A stretch of 64,000 nt of DNA from Pseudomonas farsensis. GTDB taxonomy: Bacteria > Pseudomonadota > Gammaproteobacteria > Pseudomonadales > Pseudomonadaceae. The position numbers and the translations under genes were made by a program. Of the stretch, positions 50,845-60,600 are shown piece after piece; position 1 is the first letter of the stretch, and each line of letters begins with the position of its first letter. Below the pieces are notes generated by a model that ran no database searches, was not told where the DNA came from, and saw only the letters and a list, made by a program, of their open reading frames with translations. The DNA is taken from assembly GCF_014268805.2 (NCBI RefSeq), contig NZ_JABWRF020000003.1, positions 648,501 through 712,500 of the forward strand, written 5' to 3'.

Positions 50845-51252
50845 TTTAAAGTTACCTGCCTAAGGTCGTGAGGGGGCTCGCAGCGCTTGTGGCGCCGCGA
50901 ATACAACATGTTTTATCGATCAGGATATACGCAGATTAACGGGTGCCTTCGTGGGGGCTGTTACCTGAAGTTAATCGCGTTGCCGTTGCTGGCGAGGTGA
51001 ATTCTAGGGCGCTGCCTGCCGCCGAAACAGAGCGGGTTTTGATAAAGACTGTTGGCAGAATCCGTAACAATCGCCTGGCGCATTCGGCCCGGTATTCGAG
51101 GTGCTGGCTGCGTGCCACGTTCTAGAGCGGTCGTGGCCGCTGCAGGGGCGGCCGGTTCGTCGTGTTAAGACCAACGTCGAATGGTGTATACCGCTCTGGT
51201 ACAGTTACAAACGGTCCCATACAAAAACAACTATTACACCGAGGTAACACAG
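50845..51252. promoter_or_regulatory. intergenic region with the acsA leader and a Hfq/Crc motif
   Basis: In this 408-base gap the firm signals lie at the right end. AAAAACAA at 51223-51230 fits the AANAANAA motif, 22 bases before the acsA ATG, and GAGG at 51241-51244 is the ribosome binding site. acsA orthologues are known Crc-repressed genes in pseudomonads. The remaining 370 bases show no gene, terminator or repeat that I can support. Confidence 0.5.
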
Positions 51253-53214
<1,962 letters not shown>

Positions 53215-53235
53215 GCCGAGTCAAGCCTTGAAACA

Positions 53236-53266
53236 AACCCCGTCGGGCAACCGGCGGGGTTTTTGC
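53236..53266 (+). terminator. rho-independent terminator of acsA
   Basis: AACCCCGTCGG and CCGGCGGGGTT form an 11-base stem with one G-T wobble and a 4-base loop, followed by a T-run. It starts 22 bases after the acsA stop. Confidence 0.9.
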
Positions 53267-53543
53267 TTTACTGGGACACTGTTACCCCGACATACATCGG
53301 TAACCGCCGCTAGCGGGTTTTTCGCAACAGAGTGGGGCGTGAGGGAACAGCCACGCCCTGCCAAGGTGCATTTTGCTGCCTGATTTACCTTAGGTGCCAC
53401 GCTACACTTGCCGGAATACAAGGCTTTGCCAATAATGGGCGCGCTTATTGCTTTGGATAAAGGTTATTTTCTTTTTGCGCTTGCATAATTTGCAAGAGCT
53501 GTCAACATCGCCCGCCGCAGTTTCAGGCGCTTCTATAACTAGT

Positions 53544-53590
53544 TGTCGCTTTGAAGAAATATCGACTTCCGGGCTGTCGCTAGAATGCCA
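53544..53590. promoter_or_regulatory. candidate ArgR half-sites upstream of aotJ
   Basis: TGTCGC-N8-AA occurs at 53544-53559 and TGTCGC-N8-CA at 53575-53590. The pseudomonad AraC-type ArgR half-site is described as TGTCGC-N8-AA. The second copy overlaps a TAGAAT -10-like hexamer. Half-sites are 31 bases apart. Confidence 0.5.
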
Positions 53591-53709
53591 CTCACTCGCT
53601 CGTGGTCTGCGACCTTGGTCGAAACCTGCGCGGCTCGCGTTGTACCCATTTGCATATCGGGCAGCTGTTGCAACTGCCTTGGATTGCCCCGTACCGATGG
53701 AGTCACCTG

Positions 53710-54495
53710 ATGAAGAAGCTCGCACTGTTCGGCGCCCTGGCGCTTTCCGTGTTTTCCCTGGTAGCGCAAGCCGATGAAAAGCCGCTGAAGATCGGCATCG
53801 AAGCTGCCTACCCTCCCTTCGCCTTCAAGCAGCCTGACGGCAGCATCGCCGGCTTCGATTACGATATCGGCAACGCCCTGTGCGAAGAGATGAAAGCCAA
53901 GTGCACCTGGGTCGAGCAAGAGTTCGACGGCCTGATCCCGGCACTGAAAGTGCGCAAGATCGACGCCATCCTGTCGTCCATGTCGATCACCGAAGACCGC
54001 AAGAAGTCGGTCGACTTCACCAAGCGCTACTACCTCACCCCGGCGCGTCTGGTCATGAAGCAGGGCGTTACCGTCAGCGACAGCCTGGATGAACTCAAGG
54101 GCAAGAAAATCGGCGTACAGCGTGGCTCGATCCACGACCGTTTCGCCAAGGAAGTGCTGGCTCCGAAGGGCGCCACTGTCGTGCCTTACGGTACCCAGAA
54201 CGAAATCTACCTCGACGTCGCCGCTGGCCGTCTGGACGGTACCGTTGCCGACGCCACCTTGCTCGAAGACGGTTTCCTAAAAACCGACGCCGGCAAGGGC
54301 TTTGCCTTCGTTGGCCCAGCGTTCACCGACGTGAAGTACTTCGGTGACGGCATCGGCATCGCCGTACGCAAGGGCGACACCGCCAACGCCGAGCGCATCA
54401 ACGCCGCAATCGATGCCATCCGTGCCAACGGCAAGTACAAAGAAATCGAGAAGAAGTACTTCAGCTTCGACATCTACGGCCCTGACGCCAAGTAA
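53710..54495 (+). CDS. aotJ: arginine/ornithine ABC transporter substrate-binding protein
   Basis: This 261-residue periplasmic solute-binding protein of the polar amino acid family starts at ATG 53710, just before a clear signal peptide (MKKLALFGALALSVFSLVAQA). LKIGIEAAYPPFAFKQPDGSIAGFDYDIGNALC, the LSSMSITEDRKKSVDFT stretch and GVQRGSIHDRFAKE are typical of ArgT/HisJ/AotJ. The downstream genes aotQ, aotM, aotP and argR reproduce the P. aeruginosa aot operon, supporting arginine/ornithine as ligands. A hairpin with a U-run lies between it and aotQ. Confidence 0.94.
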   Translation: MKKLALFGALALSVFSLVAQADEKPLKIGIEAAYPPFAFKQPDGSIAGFDYDIGNALCEEMKAKCTWVEQEFDGLIPALKVRKIDAILSSMSITEDRKKSVDFTKRYYLTPARLVMKQGVTVSDSLDELKGKKIGVQRGSIHDRFAKEVLAPKGATVVPYGTQNEIYLDVAAGRLDGTVADATLLEDGFLKTDAGKGFAFVGPAFTDVKYFGDGIGIAVRKGDTANAERINAAIDAIRANGKYKEIEKKYFSFDIYGPDAK

Positions 54496-54516
54496 ATCGT
54501 CGAGTTTCACCTGTGC

Positions 54517-54558
54517 AATGGTGCAAACAGCAGAGGCTCTGAGGTTTGCACCATTTTT
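54517..54558 (+). terminator. intercistronic terminator-like hairpin between aotJ and aotQ
   Basis: AATGGTGCAAAC and GTTTGCACCATT (54517-54528, 54544-54555) form a perfect 12-base stem, followed by TTT. An inner CAGA/TCTG stem may extend it. Partial termination here would yield more binding protein than membrane components. Confidence 0.75.
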
Positions 54559-54586
54559 CATTCCCAAGCCCTGAGGAATCCCGAAC

Positions 54587-55276
54587 ATGTTGAAAGGCTA
54601 TGGGGCAGTCATCCTCGATGGGGCGTGGCTGACGCTACAGCTCGCCCTGTCGTCGATGGCCCTGGCCGTCGTCCTTGGCCTGATCGGCGTGGCGCTGCGC
54701 CTGTCGCCGGTGCGCTGGTTGGCCTGGCTGGGTGATCTGTATTCCACGGTGATCCGTGGCATCCCTGACCTGGTGTTGATCCTGCTGATCTTCTATGGCG
54801 GCCAGGACCTCCTCAACCGCGTGGCGCCGCTGCTCGGCCATGACGACTACATCGACCTGAACCCTCTGGCGGCCGGCATCGGCACCTTGGGCTTCATCTT
54901 CGGTGCGTACCTCTCGGAAACCTTCCGTGGTGCCTTCATGGGTATCCCCAAGGGCCAGGCTGAAGCCGGCGCGGCCTATGGCATGAGCGGTGTGCAAGTG
55001 TTCTTCCGCATCATGGTGCCGCAGATGATCCGCCTGGCGATCCCGGGTTTCACCAACAACTGGCTGGTCCTGACCAAGGCCACCGCGCTGATTTCGGTGG
55101 TGGGCCTGCAGGACATGATGTTCAAGGCCAAGCAGGCGGCCGATGCCACCCGCGAACCCTTCACCTTCTTCCTGGCGGTCGCGGCCATGTACCTGGTGCT
55201 GACCAGTGTCTCGCTGCTGGCGCTCAAGGCCCTTGAAAGGCGCTACTCGGTGGGCGTCAAGGTGGCAGAGCTATGA
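54587..55276 (+). CDS. aotQ: arginine/ornithine ABC transporter permease AotQ
   Basis: This 229-residue inner-membrane permease of the HisQ/GlnP type has about five hydrophobic segments. The EAA loop that binds the ATPase reads EAGAAYGMSGVQVFFRIMVPQMIRLAIPGFTN. RGIPDLVLILLIFYGGQD near the N-terminus is characteristic of the HisQ branch. Its stop overlaps the aotM start by 4 bases, so the two permeases are translated together. The assignment to arginine/ornithine follows from context. Confidence 0.94.
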   Translation: MLKGYGAVILDGAWLTLQLALSSMALAVVLGLIGVALRLSPVRWLAWLGDLYSTVIRGIPDLVLILLIFYGGQDLLNRVAPLLGHDDYIDLNPLAAGIGTLGFIFGAYLSETFRGAFMGIPKGQAEAGAAYGMSGVQVFFRIMVPQMIRLAIPGFTNNWLVLTKATALISVVGLQDMMFKAKQAADATREPFTFFLAVAAMYLVLTSVSLLALKALERRYSVGVKVAEL

Positions 55277-55971
55277 TCTTCGACTACAACGTCATCTGGG
55301 AGGCCATGCCGCTGTACATCGGCGGCCTGCTGACCACGCTCAAGCTGCTGGCGCTGTCGCTGTTCTTCGGCCTGCTGGCGGCTATTCCGCTGGGGCTGAT
55401 GCGGGTTTCCAAGCAGCCGCTGGTGAACATGACCGCCTGGCTGTACACCTATGTGATCCGCGGCACGCCAATGCTGGTGCAGCTGTTCCTGATCTATTAC
55501 GGGTTGGCCCAGTTCGAGGCGGTGCGCGAGAGCTTCATGTGGCCGCTGCTGTCCAGCGCAACCTTCTGTGCGTGCCTGGCATTTGCCGTCAACACCAGCG
55601 CCTACACCGCCGAGATCATCGCCGGCAGCCTGCGCGCCACGCCGCACGGTGAAATCGAGGCGGCCAAGGCCATCGGCATGTCGCGCATGAAGATGTACCG
55701 CCGCATCCTGTTGCCTTCGGCGCTGCGCCGCGCGCTGCCGCAGTACAGCAACGAAGTGATCATGATGCTGCAGACCACCAGCCTTGCCTCGATCGTCACC
55801 CTGATCGACATCACCGGCGCTGCGCGCACGGTCAATGCCCAATATTACCTGCCTTTCGAGGCCTACATCACGGCGGGCGTGTTCTATCTGTGCCTGACCT
55901 TCATCCTCGTGCGCCTGTTCAAGATGGCCGAACGCCGCTGGCTCGGCTATCTGGCGCCGCGCAAGCACTGA
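55273..55971 (+). CDS. aotM: arginine/ornithine ABC transporter permease AotM
   Basis: This 232-residue permease is of the HisM type. The segment RGTPMLVQLFLIYYGLAQF and the EAA loop IEAAKAIGMSRMKMYRRILLPSALRRALPQYSNEVI identify it. It overlaps aotQ by 4 bases and precedes the ATPase gene aotP by 22 bases. P. aeruginosa carries an extra gene, aotO, between aotM and aotP; there is no room for it here. Confidence 0.94.
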   Translation: MIFDYNVIWEAMPLYIGGLLTTLKLLALSLFFGLLAAIPLGLMRVSKQPLVNMTAWLYTYVIRGTPMLVQLFLIYYGLAQFEAVRESFMWPLLSSATFCACLAFAVNTSAYTAEIIAGSLRATPHGEIEAAKAIGMSRMKMYRRILLPSALRRALPQYSNEVIMMLQTTSLASIVTLIDITGAARTVNAQYYLPFEAYITAGVFYLCLTFILVRLFKMAERRWLGYLAPRKH

Positions 55972-55993
55972 CCGCTCTGTGAGAACCGACAGC

Positions 55994-56758
55994 ATGTACA
56001 AACTGCAAATCCAAGACCTGCACAAGCGCTACGGCAGCCATGAGGTGCTCAAGGGCGTCTCCCTCGAAGCCAAGGCAGGCGACGTGATCAGCATCATCGG
56101 CTCCAGCGGCTCGGGCAAATCGACCTTCCTGCGTTGCATCAACCTGCTGGAGCAGCCGCATGCCGGCCGTATCCTGCTCAACAATGAAGAGCTCAAGCTG
56201 GTGGCCGGCAAGGATGGTGCGCTCAAGGCGGGCGACCCGAAGCAGCTGCAACGCATGCGCTCGCGCCTGTCGATGGTGTTCCAGCACTTCAACCTGTGGT
56301 CGCACATGACTGCGCTGGAAAACATCATCGAAGCGCCGGTGCACGTGCTCGGCGTGAGCAAGAAGGAAGCACTGGAAAAAGCCGAGCACTACCTGGCCAA
56401 GGTGGGTGTAGCGCATCGCAAGGACGCCTTCCCGGGCCATATGTCCGGTGGCGAGCAGCAGCGTGTGGCGATTGCCCGGGCACTGGCCATGGAGCCTGAG
56501 GTGATGCTGTTCGACGAGCCCACCTCGGCGCTGGACCCGGAACTGGTCGGCGATGTGCTCAAGGTAATGCAGGCCTTGGCCCAGGAAGGCCGCACCATGG
56601 TGGTGGTGACCCACGAAATGGGCTTTGCTCGAGAGGTGTCCAACCAGCTGGTGTTCCTGCACAAAGGCGTGGTCGAAGAGCGTGGCTGCCCGCGCGAAGT
56701 GCTGGTCAACCCGCAGTCGGACCGGCTGCGTCAGTTCCTCTCCGGTAGCCTGAAGTAA
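55994..56758 (+). CDS. aotP: arginine/ornithine ABC transporter ATP-binding protein AotP
   Basis: This 254-residue cytoplasmic ATPase is of the HisP/GlnQ type. ATG 55994 (MYKLQIQDLHKRYG) is preferred over GTG 55979. Walker A GSSGSGKST is at 36-44, the signature MSGGEQQRVAIARAL near 154, and Walker B VMLFDEPTSALDPEL follows. It completes the transporter with AotJ, AotQ and AotM. argR begins 91 bases downstream on the same strand, so it may be read from the same message. Confidence 0.95.
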   Translation: MYKLQIQDLHKRYGSHEVLKGVSLEAKAGDVISIIGSSGSGKSTFLRCINLLEQPHAGRILLNNEELKLVAGKDGALKAGDPKQLQRMRSRLSMVFQHFNLWSHMTALENIIEAPVHVLGVSKKEALEKAEHYLAKVGVAHRKDAFPGHMSGGEQQRVAIARALAMEPEVMLFDEPTSALDPELVGDVLKVMQALAQEGRTMVVVTHEMGFAREVSNQLVFLHKGVVEERGCPREVLVNPQSDRLRQFLSGSLK

Positions 56759-56849
56759 AGGCTGCACTTTTGCACCAGTTTGGGGCATGCTGCGCAACGC
56801 GCGCAGTTTGCTCCGGCGCCACCCTTTCTCAGGTTTCGGATCACGCCCT

Positions 56850-57830
56850 ATGACCACCCAGCGAATCGGCTTTCTCATCTGGCCCGGCACCCGGCCGCTG
56901 ACCCTGGCGCTGGCCGAAGAAGTGTTGCTGGTGGCGCAGCGGGTGCATCCGGATGTGGCCTACGAGCTGACCTTCTTGCAGGCCGAGCCTGCCGAGGAGG
57001 GCGCCTGGCGCTTGCCGGGCGAGGCCTGGAATGGCCGCCTGGACGGCTGTCACAAGCTGTTTCTGCTGGCTGACGAGCCGCCCGGGCCGATGAATTCTGC
57101 GCTGTCTGCGGCGCTCAAGCAGCTTGCTCGTGGTGGCTGCATGATCGGTGGGATGTCGGCGGGGGTGTATCCATTGGCCGCGCTGGGCTTGCTCGATGGT
57201 TATCGGGCGGCAGTGCACTGGCGCTGGCAGGACGACTTTGCCGAGCGCTATCCCAAGGTGATTGCCACCAGCCACCTGTTCGACTGGGACCGTGACCGGC
57301 TGACCGCCTGCGGCGGCATGACCGTCACCGACCTGCTGCTGGCGGTGCTGGCCCGTGATCATGGCGCCGAGCTGGCTGGCGCGGTGTCCGAGGAGCTGGT
57401 GGTCGAGCGCATTCGCGAAGGCGGCGAGCGTCAGCGTATTCCGCTGCAGAACCGCCTGGGTTCCAGCCACCCCAAGCTCACCCAGGCTGTGCTGTTGATG
57501 GAAGCCAACATTGAAGAGCCGCTGACCACCGATGAGATTGCCCAGCATGTGTGCGTGTCGCGCAGGCAGCTGGAGCGGATCTTCAAGCAGTACCTGAACC
57601 GCGTGCCGAGCCAGTATTACCTGGAGCTGCGCCTGAACAAGGCGCGCCAGATGCTGATGCAGACCAGCAAGTCGATCATCCAGATCGGGCTGTCGTGTGG
57701 GTTCTCTTCAGGGCCGCACTTCTCCAGTGCCTATCGCAATTTCTTTGGCGCCACCCCGCGCGAAGACCGCAACCAGCGCCGCAGCAGCAGCCCGTTCGAG
57801 CTGAGTTCGGCGCCGGCCGAAAAGGGCTGA
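56850..57830 (+). CDS. argR: arginine-responsive AraC-family regulator ArgR
   Basis: This 326-residue regulator has a DJ-1/PfpI-like class I amidotransferase fold in the N-terminal half (RIGFLIWPGTRPLTLALAEEVLL ... GGCMIGGMSAGVYPLA) and an AraC helix-turn-helix domain in the C-terminal third (TTDEIAQHVCVSRRQLERIFKQYL; IIQIGLSCGFSSGPHFSSAYRNFFG). ATG 56850 is chosen because MTTQRIGFLIWPG begins the domain. In P. aeruginosa this ArgR is unrelated to enteric ArgR and controls the aot and aru operons. Candidate sites are present before aotJ and aruC. Confidence 0.95.
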   Translation: MTTQRIGFLIWPGTRPLTLALAEEVLLVAQRVHPDVAYELTFLQAEPAEEGAWRLPGEAWNGRLDGCHKLFLLADEPPGPMNSALSAALKQLARGGCMIGGMSAGVYPLAALGLLDGYRAAVHWRWQDDFAERYPKVIATSHLFDWDRDRLTACGGMTVTDLLLAVLARDHGAELAGAVSEELVVERIREGGERQRIPLQNRLGSSHPKLTQAVLLMEANIEEPLTTDEIAQHVCVSRRQLERIFKQYLNRVPSQYYLELRLNKARQMLMQTSKSIIQIGLSCGFSSGPHFSSAYRNFFGATPREDRNQRRSSSPFELSSAPAEKG

Positions 57831-57839
57831 TTATTTTGC

Positions 57840-57943
57840 TGCCTGGGCTGGCCTCTTCGCGGGGCAAGCCCGCTCCTACGCTCATGCAAATTGCCAGGCT
57901 CTTGTGGGAGCGGGCTTGCCCCGCGAAGAGGCCAGCCCAGGCA
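57840..57943. repeat. REP doublet (REPIN), CGCGGGGCAAGCCCGCTCC family
   Basis: Arms 57840-57879 and 57904-57943 are inverted 40-base copies with one mismatch and a 24-base spacer. The family is the same as at 45615-45704. It separates argR from aruC and may isolate the two transcripts. Confidence 0.92.
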
Positions 57944-58016
57944 ACCATCTTCTAAATGTGACCACCCGTTCACCCAGCCCCGCTCTGCCAGTACACTGCG
58001 CGATTGCGACACTGTT

Positions 58017-58083
58017 TGTCGCATTGCCGAAAGCCTTGGTAAAACAGGGTTTGGCGCTGTAACAAGTTGTCGCCTGGCAGCAA
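58017..58083. promoter_or_regulatory. candidate ArgR half-sites upstream of aruC
   Basis: TGTCGC-N8-AA occurs exactly at 58017-58032 and again at 58068-58083. Both match the described pseudomonad ArgR half-site without mismatch. The second ends 78 bases before the aruC ATG. Confidence 0.6.
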
Positions 58084-58161
58084 GGACAGGCGCCGATCAG
58101 TCCTTACAATCCCCCCATCGCTCGCCACTTCCAGGCCAGCGTTCCTCTTCAGGAGACTCAG

Positions 58162-59382
58162 ATGTCCGTTGAGCAAGCCCCGGTGCAACGTGCCGATTTC
58201 GACCAGGTCATGGTTCCCAACTATTCGCCGGCGGCCTTCATTCCTGTGCGAGGCGAGGGTTCCCGAGTCTGGGACCAGTCGGGCCGCGAGCTGATCGACT
58301 TCGCCGGTGGCATCGCCGTCAACGCCCTCGGCCATTGCCACCCGGCGCTGGTCAAGGCGCTGACCGACCAGGCCAACACCCTTTGGCACGTCTCCAACGT
58401 CTTCACCAACGAACCGGCCCTGCGCCTGGCGCACAAGCTGGTCGACGCAACCTTTGCCGACCGCGCGTTCTTCTGCAACTCCGGGGCCGAGGCCAACGAG
58501 GCCGCCTTCAAGCTGGCCCGCCGTGTTGCCCACGACCGCTTTGGCGCCGACAAACACGAGATCATTGCCACCGTTAACAGCTTCCACGGCCGTACCCTGT
58601 TCACCGTGAGCGTTGGCGGCCAGCCGAAGTACTCCGACGGTTTCGGCCCGAAGATCACCGGCATCAGCCACGTCCCGTACAACGACCTCGAAGCGCTCAA
58701 GGCGCAGATTTCCGACAAGACCTGCGCCGTGGTCATCGAGCCGATCCAGGGCGAGAGCGGTGTGGTGCCGGCAGATCTGGCCTACCTGCAAGGCGCGCGC
58801 AAACTGTGCGACGAGCACAATGCGCTGCTGATCTTCGATGAAGTGCAGACCGGCGTTGGCCGTACCGGCTCGCTGTTCGCCTACCAGCACTACGGCGTTA
58901 CCCCCGATATCCTGTCCAGCGCCAAGAGCCTGGGCGGCGGTTTCCCGATTGCCGCCATGCTCACCACCAACGCGCTTGCCAGCCACCTGGCGGTCGGTAC
59001 CCACGGCACCACCTATGGCGGCAACCCGCTGGGCTGCGCCGTGGCCGCTGCAGTGCTGGATGTGGTCAACACCCCTGAGACCCTCGCCGGGATCAAGGCC
59101 AAACACACCCGCTTCAAGTCGCGCCTGGAAAAAATCGGCCAGGAAACCGGCCTGTTCTCCCAGGTGCGCGGCGTCGGCCTGTTGATCGGCTGCGTGCTGA
59201 GCGATGCCTGGAAGGGCAAGGCCAAGGACGTGCTCAACGCCGCTGAAAAAGAAAACGTGATGGTGTTGCAGGCTGGCCCTGACGTTGTGCGCTTTGCCCC
59301 AAGCCTGGTGATCGAAGACGCCGATATCGATGAAGGTCTTGACCGCTTCGAACGCGCCGTCAAGCAGTTGGCCCAGGCCTGA
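58162..59382 (+). CDS. aruC: succinylornithine/acetylornithine aminotransferase AruC
   Basis: This PLP-dependent class III aminotransferase has 406 residues. In the AST pathway it converts N2-succinylornithine to N-succinylglutamate semialdehyde; it also serves arginine synthesis as acetylornithine aminotransferase. The PLP lysine is Lys255 in SSAKSLGGGFPI, ALLIFDEVQTGVGRTG precedes it, and NSGAEANEAAFKLAR binds the cofactor phosphate. It is the first gene of the aruCFGDB cluster; aruF follows after 136 bases. Confidence 0.95.
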   Translation: MSVEQAPVQRADFDQVMVPNYSPAAFIPVRGEGSRVWDQSGRELIDFAGGIAVNALGHCHPALVKALTDQANTLWHVSNVFTNEPALRLAHKLVDATFADRAFFCNSGAEANEAAFKLARRVAHDRFGADKHEIIATVNSFHGRTLFTVSVGGQPKYSDGFGPKITGISHVPYNDLEALKAQISDKTCAVVIEPIQGESGVVPADLAYLQGARKLCDEHNALLIFDEVQTGVGRTGSLFAYQHYGVTPDILSSAKSLGGGFPIAAMLTTNALASHLAVGTHGTTYGGNPLGCAVAAAVLDVVNTPETLAGIKAKHTRFKSRLEKIGQETGLFSQVRGVGLLIGCVLSDAWKGKAKDVLNAAEKENVMVLQAGPDVVRFAPSLVIEDADIDEGLDRFERAVKQLAQA

Positions 59383-59518
59383 CCGGCCTTGTCGCAGGCC
59401 CTGCACAGGGCCTGCGACACCGAATTCCAATGCGGGCACCTGCTTGCAGGTAGTGGCGTGTGCCCGCTGTTTTTCCGTGCCGATGTGAGCGGCACGCTAT
59501 CCCGAAAGGAGTGACACC

Positions 59519-60538
59519 ATGCTGGTGATGCGCCCCGCGCAAATGGCTGACTTGAACGAAGTGCAGCGCATGGCTGCCGACAGCCCGGTTGGTGTCACCT
59601 CGCTGCCGGACGATGCCGGCCGCCTGGGCGACAAGATCGCTGCCTCGGAAACCTCCTTTGCCGCCGAAGTGAGCTTCAACGGCGAAGAAAGCTACTTCTT
59701 CGTGCTCGAAGACAGCGCCACCGGCAAGCTGGCCGGCTGCTCGGCCATTGTGGCCTCGGCGGGCTACTCCGAGCCGTTCTACAGCTTTCGTAACGAGACC
59801 TTCGTGCACGCCTCGCGCGAGCTGAAGATCCACAACAAGATCCACGTACTGTCGCTGTGCCACGACCTCACCGGCAACAGCCTGCTGACCAGCTTTTACG
59901 TCCTGCCGGAACTGGTCAACAGCGGCTGGGCCGAGCTCAATTCGCGCGGGCGCCTGCTGTTCATGGCCGCACACCCCGAGCGCTTCGCCGATTCGGTGGT
60001 CACCGAAATAGTCGGCTACAGCGACGAACAGGGCGAATCGCCGTTCTGGGACGCCATTGGCCGCAACTTCTTCGACCTCAACTATTCCCACGCCGAGCGT
60101 CTGTGCGGGCTGAAAAGCCGCACCTTCCTCGCCGAACTGATGCCGCACTACCCGATCTACGTGCCGCTGCTGCACGACGAGGCCCAGGAGGCCATGGGCC
60201 AGGTGCACCCGCGGGCACAGATCACCTTCGACATCCTGATGCGCGAAGGCTTCGAGACCGAGCACTACATCGACATCTTCGATGGCGGCCCCACGCTGCA
60301 TGCGCGCACCTCGAGCATCCGCTCGATTGCCCAGAGCCGCGTGGTGCCGGTCAAGGTCGAGGATGCCGCGGTCAAGGGCGGGCGCCCATACCTGGTGTGC
60401 AACGGCCAGTTGCAGGATTACCGCGCCGTGTTGCTTGAGCTTGACTGGGTGCCGGGCAAGCCGGTCAGCCTGAGCGCAGAAGCTGCCGACGCCCTTGGCG
60501 TGGGTGAGGGCGCCAGCGTGCGCCTGGTCGCCGTCTGA
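59519..60538 (+). CDS. aruF: arginine/ornithine N-succinyltransferase subunit alpha
   Basis: This 339-residue subunit of the heteromeric AST enzyme transfers succinyl from succinyl-CoA to the alpha-amino group of arginine or ornithine, the first step of the pathway. Landmarks are MLVMRPAQMADLNEVQRMAADSPVGVTSLP, ALNTARE-like ETFVHASRELKIHNKIHVLSLCHDLTGNSLLTSFYV and the DIFDGGPTLHA segment near the end. It is homologous to the beta subunit encoded next. aruG starts 62 bases downstream, pointing to one operon. Confidence 0.95.
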   Translation: MLVMRPAQMADLNEVQRMAADSPVGVTSLPDDAGRLGDKIAASETSFAAEVSFNGEESYFFVLEDSATGKLAGCSAIVASAGYSEPFYSFRNETFVHASRELKIHNKIHVLSLCHDLTGNSLLTSFYVLPELVNSGWAELNSRGRLLFMAAHPERFADSVVTEIVGYSDEQGESPFWDAIGRNFFDLNYSHAERLCGLKSRTFLAELMPHYPIYVPLLHDEAQEAMGQVHPRAQITFDILMREGFETEHYIDIFDGGPTLHARTSSIRSIAQSRVVPVKVEDAAVKGGRPYLVCNGQLQDYRAVLLELDWVPGKPVSLSAEAADALGVGEGASVRLVAV

Positions 60539-60600
60539 GCCCACGCCAACTGCAACAGTGAGTTTTGCGGCGGGCGCCGTCCGCCGCACAAGGAGATAGC

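Larger units (their letters stand above)
53215..53709. promoter_or_regulatory. intergenic region with acsA terminator and aotJ control sites
   Basis: The left part holds the acsA terminator and a second weaker GC hairpin with a T-run near 53303-53325. The right part holds two TGTCGC half-sites (53544 and 53575) and a TAGAAT -10-like hexamer at 53581-53586. Nothing between supports a gene. Confidence 0.6.
57831..58161. promoter_or_regulatory. intergenic region with REPIN and the aruC control region
   Basis: The left part is the inverted REP pair at 57840-57943. The right part holds the aruC promoter region with two perfect TGTCGC-N8-AA ArgR-type half-sites (58017 and 58068) and an inverted GCGACA at 58006-58011. 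The aruC ribosome binding site AGGAG lies at about 58150. No gene is present. Confidence 0.6.
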
